19,579 nucleotides of DNA from an uncultured Clostridia bacterium (GTDB taxonomy: Bacteria > Bacillota > Clostridia > Christensenellales > Pumilibacteraceae): the NCBI GenBank assembly GCA_947588325.1, contig CANPYH010000010.1:1-19579 (forward strand). The letters are read 5' to 3'. The number at the start of each line of letters is the position of its first letter. Within the stretch, counting starts at the first letter, position 1. A program made the position numbers and the translations under genes. Below are positions 13,501 through 19,579 of this stretch, piece by piece. The notes beneath the pieces were generated by a model. It did not search any database. It was not told the origin of the DNA and saw only the letters and a list, made by a program, of their open reading frames with translations.

Positions 13501-16043
13501 GCGAGGCAGAAGTACAAACTATCCACATACTCCGCGCTGCCCGTTACCACCAAATCGCCGCCGTCGAAGTACACGCGATCCACCGCGGCCGCGGGGACGG
13601 GATCGGGCGAGGTCTTGACGAGCGTTATCCCCTCGATAAGTATTTCCAGTCCGTCGAGGTTCTCCGCCCCGCTCGAAATGCGGTTAATACCTATGGAAAA
13701 CGGCTCCGTCGTCGATATTGTGCCGTTAAAAATCACCGTCGTCCGTTCGCCCTTCGCCACATGCGGATAGATATAGTTGCTTCCGCCGTAGTCCGCGCTG
13801 CCGTCCGCCTTAACCCCCGCCTGTCCTACGCGAAGATCCAGATCCTCGGTGGCGGTGATGGTAAAGGATACGGTGTAAGTCGCTCCCTCTCCGAATGCGG
13901 GTTGCATACGGAAGGAGAATTTGTTGTCTATGATGGGTCCCTTGTATTGGTAGGTCTTGAAGGTAACGCCAAGGCTGTCGTCCTTAAACCAAGGCTTGGT
14001 GGAGTATTCAACCGCCGTCTCCTCATTACTTACCATGTAGTGCCAATTGCCCGCGTCTGCCATAATAGTGTCGCGGTCGGCAAGGGTTATTGCCTCGCTT
14101 CCCTCGGGAACAGTAGGCTCCTCGGGCTGAACCGCCGAGTAATATACCGCAACGCACTTGGTGCCGCTGTTGACTTGTAAGCGGAAGTCGTATCCGCCGT
14201 AAGTGCAGGTCGCGGAAATATCCAGCTCCCCTTGCCCCACGCCTTGCATAGGCGCGTCGAGACTATTAACCTTATAGCGAAGGTTGAAGGGCGTATTCAC
14301 TTTGCCGTAGCCTATAAGAGTATCAAGAGGCAGTCGCGCCTCGAACAGACCCTCTGTTATGCCTGCGGTAACGTGGTTACTCGCCGCATCATCCGAACCG
14401 ATTGCGGTGTTGTTGAGATAGACGTACAGCGTGTCGACGTTCTCCGTCACGCCCCGCGCCACAAACTCGCCGCGCTCCCCGTCAAACGCGACGGAAGAAA
14501 CGGTTACCGACGCAGTCGGATCGGGTTTATCCACATGCGGCTCGTAGTACACCGCAACGCAGCTGCCGTTCATTTTAAGTTTGAAATCCTTGCCGCCGTA
14601 TGTGCAGGTCTGAGCGAGGTCGAGAGAGCCGCGCGGGACATTGGTGTTAAGCCTATCGTCGTTCGCGCGGTAGCGCAGGTTAAACGGTACATTGCTCGCC
14701 ACGTCATAGCCGATCAGCGTATCAAGGGAGAGACGAGCGGTAAACGCACCGTCTGTAAGTTCGATTTCGACGTAGTTGTCTTCGCTTGGCTTAATGTTGG
14801 TATTGACGAGATATATGCGGAGTTTGGTGACATTCGCCGTCGTCCCCGAAACCACAAACTCGCCATGCTCCGTATCGAAAGCGATGGAGTTAACCGCCAC
14901 GGAAACGGTGGGATCGACATGCGCGGAGTAGTACACGGCAACGCAATTGGTGCCGCTGTTGACTTTGAGCGTGAAGTCGTAACCGAGATAAGTGCAGGTC
15001 GCGGAGATGTCCAGCGCGCCTTGCGCTACGCCTTGCACGGGCGCGTCGGTGCTGCCGATTTTATAGCGCAGGTTAAAGGGAGTATTGGGAGCGCCGAACC
15101 CGACTAACGTATCAAGGGGCAAGCGTGCGGTAAACGCGCCGTCCGCCACTGCCGCGGCAACGTGGTTATCCGCCGCGCCGTCCGCCAGGCCGGTAGAAGT
15201 GTTATTTAGATAGACATACAGGGCTTCGACATTCTCCGCCGAGCCGCCGACTACGCATTCGCCCCGCGCGCCGTCAAAGTTCACCGAAGTAACGGCAACG
15301 GAAACGGTGGGATCGACGTGCGCGGAGTAGTAGACGGCAACGCAATTGGTGCCGCTGTTAACTTGTAAGCGGAAGTCGTACCCGCCGTATGTGCAGGTAG
15401 CGGAAAGGTCTAACTCCCCTTTCGTAACGCCTTGCACCGCCGCGTCGAAACTATCCACCTTATAACGAAGGTTGAAGGGAGTATCGACTTTGCCGTAGCC
15501 TATCAGGGTCGCGAGGGAGAGCCGAGCCGAGAAGGCGCCGCTTGCGACGTCCGCCTTGACGTAGTTGTCCAGGCTGTCCCCGACGTTGGTGTTATTGAGA
15601 TAAACGTAGAGCGTATCGATGTTAGCTGCGTCGCCCGAGAATACGAAGTAACCCTCATCGAAGCCGACGGACAGCGGCGTTAACTTGGGCTCGTCGGGCG
15701 AGCCGTCCTCCCACACCGCCGTCAGACGAAGGTCGTGCGCGGGCATGGTAAAGGTCGCGCCCTCGGCGTAAACGTTCTCCCCGTCGCTCCAACCCGCGAA
15801 GGTGTGCCCCTCGAAGGTCAGCTGACAGGCGGCGACGGTTACCTCTTCTCCCTCGTCGTAATATTGCGTTTCGGGCAGCGTTCCTTCCGCCATGTACGCG
15901 CCTTTGTTGTAAGAAAGAGAAAAGGCCCCGCGGTCGGGGTCTATCGGCGGTTCGGAGTTGCAAGCGGTCAAAGCGGCTACACATGCACCCGCCACAACCA
16001 GAGCTAAAACGAGTGCAAGTAACTTCTTCGCTCCAAGTTTCAT
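10515..16043 (-). CDS. Large modular surface lipoprotein with twelve repeated domains
   Basis: The 1842-residue protein starts at the ATG at 16043 behind AAGGAG. A signal peptide ends in the lipobox LTAC (Cys28). Residues about 40-112 resemble an InlB/Listeria-Bacteroides repeat (FAGWSDGENVYAEGATFTMPAHDLRLTAVW). Then come modules of about 120-140 residues: 121-248, 249-381, 382-512, 513-651, 821-941, 942-1065, 1066-1191, 1192-1315, 1316-1445, 1446-1575, 1576-1704 and 1705-1842, the last two divergent. Each runs GEFVVTGTA..V..LYVYLNNT, GAFTARL.LDTLIG, PFNLRYK, LD.SATCTYGGYDF, CVAVYY, a likely beta-sandwich. Eight modules carry a Cys pair 15-18 residues apart. Between modules four and five, residues 652-820 form a separate beta-rich domain resembling a carbohydrate-binding module. 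No catalytic motif is seen. I infer a surface binding or adhesion role; the modules are not a family I can name. Confidence 0.9.
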   Translation of the reverse strand: MKLGAKKLLALVLALVVAGACVAALTACNSEPPIDPDRGAFSLSYNKGAYMAEGTLPETQYYDEGEEVTVAACQLTFEGHTFAGWSDGENVYAEGATFTMPAHDLRLTAVWEDGSPDEPKLTPLSVGFDEGYFVFSGDAANIDTLYVYLNNTNVGDSLDNYVKADVASGAFSARLSLATLIGYGKVDTPFNLRYKVDSFDAAVQGVTKGELDLSATCTYGGYDFRLQVNSGTNCVAVYYSAHVDPTVSVAVTSVNFDGARGECVVGGSAENVEALYVYLNNTSTGLADGAADNHVAAAVADGAFTARLPLDTLVGFGAPNTPFNLRYKIGSTDAPVQGVAQGALDISATCTYLGYDFTLKVNSGTNCVAVYYSAHVDPTVSVAVNSIAFDTEHGEFVVSGTTANVTKLRIYLVNTNIKPSEDNYVEIELTDGAFTARLSLDTLIGYDVASNVPFNLRYRANDDRLNTNVPRGSLDLAQTCTYGGKDFKLKMNGSCVAVYYEPHVDKPDPTASVTVSSVAFDGERGEFVARGVTENVDTLYVYLNNTAIGSDDAASNHVTAGITEGLFEARLPLDTLIGYGKVNTPFNLRYKVNSLDAPMQGVGQGELDISATCTYGGYDFRLQVNSGTKCVAVYYSAVQPEEPTVPEGSEAITLADRDTIMADAGNWHYMVSNEETAVEYSTKPWFKDDSLGVTFKTYQYKGPIIDNKFSFRMQPAFGEGATYTVSFTITATEDLDLRVGQAGVKADGSADYGGSNYIYPHVAKGERTTVIFNGTISTTEPFSIGINRISSGAENLDGLEILIEGITLVKTSPDPVPAAAVDRVYFDGGDLVVTGSAEYVDSLYFCLASRDVDGSENPVAATVQDGAFTVRLSLATLLGYNAAGVTFRLGYKLNDLEAEIIPVAVGELALPEGCEFNDYMFAVIDDGGYIAVSYEKILHPSVTAESLSFDKESGEFVVTGAVQDIEVLYVYLNNANVGGSTNNYVTAAIEGGGFTARLSLATLIGFGKVGTPFNLRYKIGSTDAATADVGEGALDLSATCLYKGYNFRLQVNSGAKCVAVYYDSAVTVSSVAFDGEQGEFIVTGTAPEVETLYVYLNNTEVIASVDNCVAVKPTEGAFEARLPLDTLLGYNSGKPFNLRYRIDSTAAAMINVGTGELDLSATCVYNGYSFTIAVNTGAKCVAVSYEAVPSAVTVTSVEFEAGALVVKGSAVNVGALYFYLGNKDVADSAENYVEATIDGGEFTARLSLATLLGYNAAGIAFRLGYKLNDLEAEIILVAVGELALPEECEFNDYTFTVIDDGGYIAMSYEKILHPSVTVESLSFDKESGEFVVTGAVQDIEVLYVYLNNANVDAAKDYHVTATIEDGRFTARIPLDTLIGFGKVNTPFNLRYKIGSTEAEMQKVEQGALDLSAKCTYGGYDFELKVNSGSGCVAVYYSAHVDTTVSVSVTSISFDEAAGEFVVTGTAKNVTKLRIYLVNTTIKASENNYVEAELTDGAFTARLSLDTLIGYNVGSKIPFNLRYRANDATANTNVPQGDLDIGQTCTYGGKDFRLGTNSGCVAVYYSAHVEPEPDYSLSVSSMLMTNGKFVIEGTCGFSVKKLIFHLHNDGIAKIDRTFEATIQGGTFSAEISLETIGAEPSETALNVRYEMNDDGFKALNLFPETDGSFVVGQQYRYDDKQWTLASDSAGTYLEWKTFADINKITRVSLSVIDGKPVLEIEGTTASYYAANELKLQLAQSTNGKKDKMTVANSATEKGTFRFIVDLSTLAASTRTDDPTKQEAYFLKITNPDETLDINSRWASDLLWERGEIEVNGEKYFLMKNHKWAEEAWNALGICKFAAE
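11991..12311 (-). repeat. Near-identical internal block, copy 2 (modules 8-9)
   Basis: It encodes residues 1245-1351 and matches residues 871-977 (13113-13433) at about 98 of 107 amino acids, with strong DNA similarity. The shared block covers the C-terminal two thirds of one module and the first third of the next, offset by 1122 bp (three modules). It points to recent duplication or gene conversion inside the gene. Confidence 0.85.
13113..13433 (-). repeat. Near-identical internal block, copy 1 (modules 5-6)
   Basis: It encodes residues 871-977, including LGYNAAG, FRLGYKLNDLEAEII, GGYIAVSYEKILHPS and SLSFDKESGEFVVTGAVQDI, nearly the same as the block at 11991-12311. Other modules are far less alike, so this pair duplicated later than the rest. 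Confidence 0.85.
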
Positions 16044-16441
16044 ATGTTACTCCTTGTATGTGTGTATTCGGTTGCAATTCGTTTACTCGCATTGCAACTC
16101 GTATATTAACTTGTCGGGTTGTATCCCCTTTTCGGGGTTTGGGCGGTGCTGTCGAATGTTATCGGCGCGGCTCTCGTATCGGCATTTATGTCGGCTGTTC
16201 AGCCCTTTCGGTTTGCTGCCGAAGCTATCGAATTATATCCGATTATGATAAAGCGCTTGGGAAAATACAAAACTTTCACAAGCACTTTTCTTCTTCGCGC
16301 CGCTTTAATCGTTTACATGCTCGCGCTATAAACCGCTAACCTCTTTACTATACGTTATGAGTAACGTATACGAAAAGGGTACCCTTTTCGAGGCGACGCG
16401 TGCCGCTCTTCATGCGACAAGTCCGCTCGGCTTTATGAATG
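16044..16441. other. Intergenic region with several palindromes; 5' region of the modular lipoprotein gene
   Basis: No gene is supported in these 398 bases. On the side of the modular gene there is an inverted repeat GTTGCAAT (16071-16078)/ATTGCAAC (16091-16098) and a hairpin CCCC-TTTTC-GGGG (16125-16137), both in the probable 5' UTR. A TATAAT on the minus strand (16237-16232) could be a -10 box, but I find no matching -35. Two adjoining palindromes at 16349-16390 lie nearer the SGNH gene and are listed separately. Confidence 0.45.
16349..16390 (-). terminator. Tandem palindromes downstream of the SGNH hydrolase gene, possible terminator
   Basis: TATACGTTA-TGAG-TAACGTATA (16349-16370) is a 9-bp perfect hairpin. 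It abuts a perfect 20-bp palindrome (16371-16390, half-site CGAAAAGGGT). Coming from the SGNH gene, the second palindrome is met first: an A4-GGG...CCC-T4 arrangement that could act as a symmetrical terminator, though its stem is short of G/C and no T run lies outside it. A protein-binding site is the alternative. Confidence 0.4.
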
Positions 16442-17386
16442 TTAACCTACAATCTCGCGGCGGGTGACCAGGAAGTGCTCGAAATAGGGCATCCACCAAT
16501 TGAGATAACCGGCTTTGTGCGGGTGTATGGGATCGCTCGTGCACCAGTCGTAATATTCGTCGGAGACCTGCTCGTTAAACTCCTTGTCGTTATACAGGTC
16601 TATAACGTCGATCTGCACGCCGAGATCCTGCCACTTCTTCACGGCGACTTTGACGTCGTCGATTAGTTTCGAGTAGTTGGTGCCGCTCGGGTTGGCGTTC
16701 GCTCTGTGCTCGTCCGTACCCTTGTCACCGAAGTACGCTCCCGAATAGAAGTAGATCGGGCAGCCCCAAATCTCGGTTACATATGCGATAATGTACTCCA
16801 CGCCGCCGAGAGTGGTTTTAAGGTCGAAGTCGTCCTTATCCTGGAACTCTTCGTCCGTCACTATGCCGCGGAATTGGAGACGGTTATCTATGGCGTCGTT
16901 GGTGGAAATCTGGCAGATAAAGGCGTCGACAAATTCTTCTTTGTCATAGACGGTACTGTTGGTAAGTCGCGAGGTGTACGAGAGTTTACCCGTGTTATCC
17001 GTCGCGCCGTCGGTAAAGATAGTGGTGCCCGAAACTGCGTCTTTCTTGCACACCGCGCCCGTTTTGGCGGCGAGGAAGTCTGCCATAGACTCACCGTCCG
17101 AAGCCGCTCCGTAGGTCACGGAAGAGCCGAGCCAATAGATGACTTTTCCTTCGAGAGGGCTGTCTTTTTTCACCACGTTTGCCGCTGCAAACTCGCTACC
17201 GTTAGCGCTTTTGCCCGAAGTCGCGTCGCTTTCGGTTATGGTGTACTCGTATTCTGCCTCGAGCGGAGGCGGAGGAGTATACGGCTTTTCGCCGCACGCG
17301 GTGAGTGCTGCAGACAAGGCAAAAAGCGCCGCAAGTAACACTGCGACGCCCACTTTGAGCTTAATCCTCATCTTCCCACCGACCAT
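16442..17386 (-). CDS. SGNH/GDSL-type hydrolase lipoprotein
   Basis: The 314-residue protein begins at the ATG at 17386, preceded by GGGAGG four bases away; an alternative ATG at 17371 (MRIKLKVGV) has a weaker site, and the frame extends to 17434 without support. The signal peptide ends in LTAC (Cys31), then a Pro-rich linker TPPPPL. The SGNH blocks are all visible: block I LGSSVTYG with nucleophile Ser89 (GSS in place of GDS), block II Gly120 in SGTTIF, block III Asn163 in STNDA, and block V DPIHPHKAGY with Asp285 and His288. Such surface enzymes usually remove acyl groups from polysaccharides or other esters, so de-esterification of a glycan is the likely role; the substrate is unknown. It has its own promoter (17499-17527). 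It is not obviously in one transcript with the modular lipoprotein, since palindromes at 16349-16390 separate them. Confidence 0.88.
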   Translation of the reverse strand: MVGGKMRIKLKVGVAVLLAALFALSAALTACGEKPYTPPPPLEAEYEYTITESDATSGKSANGSEFAAANVVKKDSPLEGKVIYWLGSSVTYGAASDGESMADFLAAKTGAVCKKDAVSGTTIFTDGATDNTGKLSYTSRLTNSTVYDKEEFVDAFICQISTNDAIDNRLQFRGIVTDEEFQDKDDFDLKTTLGGVEYIIAYVTEIWGCPIYFYSGAYFGDKGTDEHRANANPSGTNYSKLIDDVKVAVKKWQDLGVQIDVIDLYNDKEFNEQVSDEYYDWCTSDPIHPHKAGYLNWWMPYFEHFLVTRREIVG

Positions 17387-17498
17387 ATTTCCTCCCTGAT
17401 TAGGTCCATATACCGCGCATTTCGCAAGGAACAACGCGGATTTTTTACTCTTCTCGCTCGGCGCCGACGCGCCTTTTCAGCCTCGCTTTCTACGTCCG

Positions 17499-17527
17499 AT
17501 TATATCATACCCCTCTATTCAAGTCAA
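17499..17527 (-). promoter_or_regulatory. Strong promoter of the SGNH hydrolase gene, with A/T-rich upstream element
   Basis: On the minus strand TTGACT (17527-17522), a 17-base spacer and TATAAT (17504-17499) give a near-consensus promoter; RNA would start near 17492, about 106 bases before the start codon. Directly upstream (17528-17579) the DNA is almost pure A/T, including a 14-bp A7T7 tract (17547-17560), as expected of an UP element bound by the RNA polymerase alpha subunit. Confidence 0.75.
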
Positions 17528-17676
17528 TACCTTTCCGAAAATTTGTAAAAAAATTTTTTTCAACTTTTTATAATTTTTACGCAACCCTTCTCCCATGCGC
17601 AAATATTTCCTATAATTTTTTCTCTTTTGGCGGGGAAAACAGGTTAACGGTCGGCATCCGGCTTTCGGAGCGCATG

Positions 17677-18684
17677 TCATTGGGGTATGCGGGAATTTAT
17701 TTCATCTTCTAACTTTTGGAGAGAATCCACTATATTGTCGAATGTCGGAAGCTCCCCATAAATCATTTCGCTCATTTGAGCGTAATCCCTTTTTAACTCT
17801 GCAAATCTTTTATTGTCGGGTACAAGCTTGAATTTTCCGATTAAGCAATCGTCATAACAAGACCAACCGGTTCTATAGAATTTCTCTTTAAACCGTATAA
17901 CCTTTTCAAGCAACGCCCTATCCTGCAGCGCGCTTTCCAGATACGGCGTTTTGCTTAGCTGATACACATCATAGTAATGCCTCGAATACCTTAACGGCAT
18001 AGCTTTAGATAAATTTCGGTGCGCCTCGCTATGTAAGATTGTAGCCTTTTCCCAAAAGGTCCTTTGCGGCATAACGGTTAAAACCCTCGTCTCTTGCTGC
18101 CTTAAAGCGTTTGGCATAACCTCGGCGACATACGGCGCAATACTTATCATTTCAGACGGCGACCAAGCGGCAAGCGGACCGATTTCCAGACTAATCTGCG
18201 GTTTGACATACTCTATATCGTATAACCTCGGATAAAAGAAGTTAATTGCTTGCCTGTTTGTCTCGTCAATGGAAAATTCGAGATCTTCGCCAAGCAAAGC
18301 GGAAAAATTCTCTTTAAGATCGGCAAGGAGCGCGCCCGCTATAAACTCTTCGGCCAAGTGCCCCAAACGCTTATTGTATTCATCTTGTTTGGTATGGCTC
18401 CTTTCCATGAGCGGTTCTTCTTTGCCTGCGCCTAAGACGCGCCAATCCAAAATAAGATCTACATCTTCGGAAAACCTGTTTATGATATTAAAACCTTTGG
18501 ATAGGCTTGTCCCGCCCTTAAAAACAAATGCGTCTTTATGTGCGGACTTGTTGAAAAGATAGTCAAGAGTAAGACACACCCAAAAATCTTTTTCAACGAT
18601 TGCTTTGTGAATACCCCGCTTTATCGACACAAAATTAAAGGCAAATTCTCTATCGATATGCTTGTATTTCGCAAAATCGTACAT
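17677..18684 (-). CDS. abiEii: AbiEii/AbiGii-family nucleotidyltransferase toxin
   Basis: This 335-residue protein is the toxin of a type IV (AbiE) toxin-antitoxin pair. It has the nucleotidyltransferase signature FVFKGGTSLSK (GGTS at 57-60) and SEDVDLIL (metal-binding Asp74 and Asp76). Further on come the family motif RTFWEKATILH and the HYYDVYQL segment. Proteins of this family transfer nucleotides to RNA acceptors (tRNA 3' ends in studied relatives) and cause growth arrest, which can abort phage infection. The ATG follows the antitoxin stop by one base, so the pair is translationally coupled. All catalytic residues seem present and the length is ordinary. No clear terminator is visible downstream. 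Confidence 0.92.
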   Translation of the reverse strand: MYDFAKYKHIDREFAFNFVSIKRGIHKAIVEKDFWVCLTLDYLFNKSAHKDAFVFKGGTSLSKGFNIINRFSEDVDLILDWRVLGAGKEEPLMERSHTKQDEYNKRLGHLAEEFIAGALLADLKENFSALLGEDLEFSIDETNRQAINFFYPRLYDIEYVKPQISLEIGPLAAWSPSEMISIAPYVAEVMPNALRQQETRVLTVMPQRTFWEKATILHSEAHRNLSKAMPLRYSRHYYDVYQLSKTPYLESALQDRALLEKVIRFKEKFYRTGWSCYDDCLIGKFKLVPDNKRFAELKRDYAQMSEMIYGELPTFDNIVDSLQKLEDEINSRIPQ

Positions 18685-18685
18685 A

Positions 18686-19285
18686 TCACACCTCGCAGAT
18701 ATCCCCTATTACCTCGTAGATCCATCGGTTGGTTTTATTTCGATCCCTTAGTAGCATATCCTTCTCCTCTGTCGTCAAATGCCGCCTCAGATAGAGAATA
18801 TCGTCATACAATAAATTTTCTCTGCCTATAGCCTTGATTGCTTGTATCAAAAGCATGGTTATAACCGAGAAATTTGCGATACTACGACTTGCCGAATGCT
18901 TAAACTTTAACTCTACTCCCGCTATCATATACGACAAATACGGGCCGTTGCTTATATAGGTATAGCACGACGGCACTTGCGTACTAAGCCCTAATCTATT
19001 AAGGGCGAGATTTCCACTTGGACAAATGATCCAATTGTAATTTCTCGCAAGGGCTCTTGCCACGGCGTCTATATCGGGCAATTCATATTCTTGAAACCTC
19101 ACGTTAAATCGCGGTCTGTCATATATCCCTCGGATTATACGCCGCAACTCACCGCTATCTTCCATTCTGTCTAAGGCCTTTCTGATTGCATCGTAACCGG
19201 CTAAATCCAAAAAATCGCCAATGCAAAATGCCCCGAAGCGACTGCGCGATATCCTCTCGATTATCATTTCCTGTAACGACTTCAT
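18686..19285 (-). CDS. abiEi: AbiEi-type antitoxin/regulator (DUF6088 family)
   Basis: The 199-residue protein is the first gene of the AbiE pair. Residues about 1-60 form a winged helix-turn-helix (SRFGAFCIGDFLDLAGYDAIRKALDRM, then GELRRIIRGIYDRPRF). A DUF6088-like region follows, with LARNYNWIICPSGNLALNRLGLSTQVPS and YISNGP. AbiEi proteins bind DNA and repress their own promoter, and they counter the toxin without forming a stable complex with it. The ATG at 19285 has GAGGG seven bases ahead. An inverted repeat around the -10 box (19313-19340) is the likely operator. Confidence 0.88.
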   Translation of the reverse strand: MKSLQEMIIERISRSRFGAFCIGDFLDLAGYDAIRKALDRMEDSGELRRIIRGIYDRPRFNVRFQEYELPDIDAVARALARNYNWIICPSGNLALNRLGLSTQVPSCYTYISNGPYLSYMIAGVELKFKHSASRSIANFSVITMLLIQAIKAIGRENLLYDDILYLRRHLTTEEKDMLLRDRNKTNRWIYEVIGDICEV

Positions 19286-19312
19286 TCTTAGGCCCTCAAG
19301 CTATGTCCTCAT

Positions 19313-19350
19313 GTCACTAATACTATATAATTTTTGTGACAAATAGTCAA
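19313..19350 (-). promoter_or_regulatory. abiE promoter with inverted-repeat operator
   Basis: On the minus strand TTGACT (19350-19345), a 17-base spacer and TATAGT (19327-19322) form the promoter. Flanking the -10 box are GTCAC (19313-19317) and GTGAC (19336-19340), an inverted repeat with 18 bases between the arms. AbiEi antitoxins are known to bind inverted repeats over their own promoter, so this is a good operator candidate. Confidence 0.7.
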
Positions 19351-19509
19351 GCATTTGGAAGAATTTGTTGTAATCGATGTTGCGCCGAAAACGATAACTT
19401 GTCATAATCCCCGCAGCGCTCGAGTTGGCTCATCGGGAAATAGGTCTATATTAATATATTTTCGCTTTTCTTGTAAATGATTGCTTTTCGGGTAGCTAAC
19501 ATTGACAAT

Positions 19510-19557
19510 CCCCTCAGTCTGCCTGACGGCAGACAGCCCCCCTTACTAAGGGCGGCC
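19510..19557. repeat. Palindromic intergenic repeat of a type I associate with Clostridia
   Basis: The sequence opens with CCCCTCAGTC. Two hairpins follow: GTCTGCC-TGAC-GGCAGAC (19517-19534), then GCC-C-CCCTT/AAGGG-C-GGC around ACT (19536-19556), with one C-C mismatch. I recall the same layout (CCCTCAGTC..GACAGC..CCC..GGG) as a dispersed intergenic element in gut Clostridia. It carries no gene. The region 19351-19509 before it holds nothing I can identify. Confidence 0.55.
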
Positions 19558-19579
19558 CACACTCATTCCCGACTTTTCG

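Noticed and set aside
11727..14180. Long plus-strand frames of 317-347 codons opposite the modular lipoprotein
   Set aside because: They repeat because the gene beneath them repeats, and show only low-complexity Arg/Val/His-rich sequence. They are shadows of the minus-strand gene.
16096..16170. Possible third copy of the structured element (GAATGTT.TCGGCGCG near 16154)
   Set aside because: Only one short block matches; GGCGGAGAG, the GAGA/TCTC stem and the TTACT tip are missing, so chance similarity is more likely.
16243..16262. Possible catabolite-response (cre) site upstream of the modular gene
   Set aside because: The AAAGCGCTT core is suggestive, but spacing from the outer TG does not fit the CcpA consensus and there is no confirmed promoter next to it.

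Overview
The window reads as a Gram-positive, Clostridia-like Firmicute (Bacillota), probably a gut or rumen lineage. Supporting signs are AGGAGG-type ribosome binding sites, TTGACA/TATAAT-type promoters with 17-base spacers, three lipobox-bearing surface lipoproteins, a type II-A CRISPR-Cas locus (a mostly Firmicute subtype), an AbiE module of the DUF6088 kind, and a palindromic intergenic repeat at the right edge of a kind I associate with Clostridia. The species cannot be fixed from sequence alone. Every protein gene I accept lies on the minus strand; the tracrRNA is the only clear plus-strand gene.

Layout. 1-130: a structured element with a second, covarying copy at 1844-1950. 145-1440: secreted endonuclease/exonuclease/phosphatase-fold lipoprotein with a long, structured 5' UTR and a near-consensus promoter. 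About 1979-2581: an IS200-type insertion sequence abutting the oldest end of the CRISPR array. 2582-3871: CRISPR array with 20 repeats and 19 spacers, strictly 36+30. 3872-3946: leader. 3947-10056: csn2, cas2, cas1 and cas9, transcribed cas9 to csn2 toward the array. 10130-10222: divergent tracrRNA. 10515-16043: a 1842-residue surface lipoprotein built of twelve related modules of about 120-140 residues. 16442-17386: SGNH/GDSL-type hydrolase lipoprotein. 17677-19285: AbiEi/AbiEii type IV toxin-antitoxin pair. 19510-19557: palindromic repeat.

How the parts work together. The CRISPR locus looks intact. It has all four Cas proteins with catalytic residues present, a leader ending in the ATTTGAG anchor, a promoter reading into the array, and a tracrRNA with its own promoter, anti-repeat and terminator. 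The repeat:anti-repeat duplex reproduces the GA/AAGU bulge of the Streptococcus pyogenes system, although the rest of the repeat differs. The best cas9 promoter lies beyond the tracrRNA gene, so the cas9 mRNA leader would be antisense to the whole tracrRNA. AbiE adds a second defence module. The defence genes are interleaved with surface lipoproteins that look like extracellular carbohydrate/ester/phosphoester-processing functions. The cas genes read as more A/T-rich than the lipoprotein genes, which fits acquisition by transfer, although no attachment sites were seen.

The least explained items are the two-copy structured element, the modular lipoprotein with its paired cysteines, and the cas9 leader/tracrRNA overlap.
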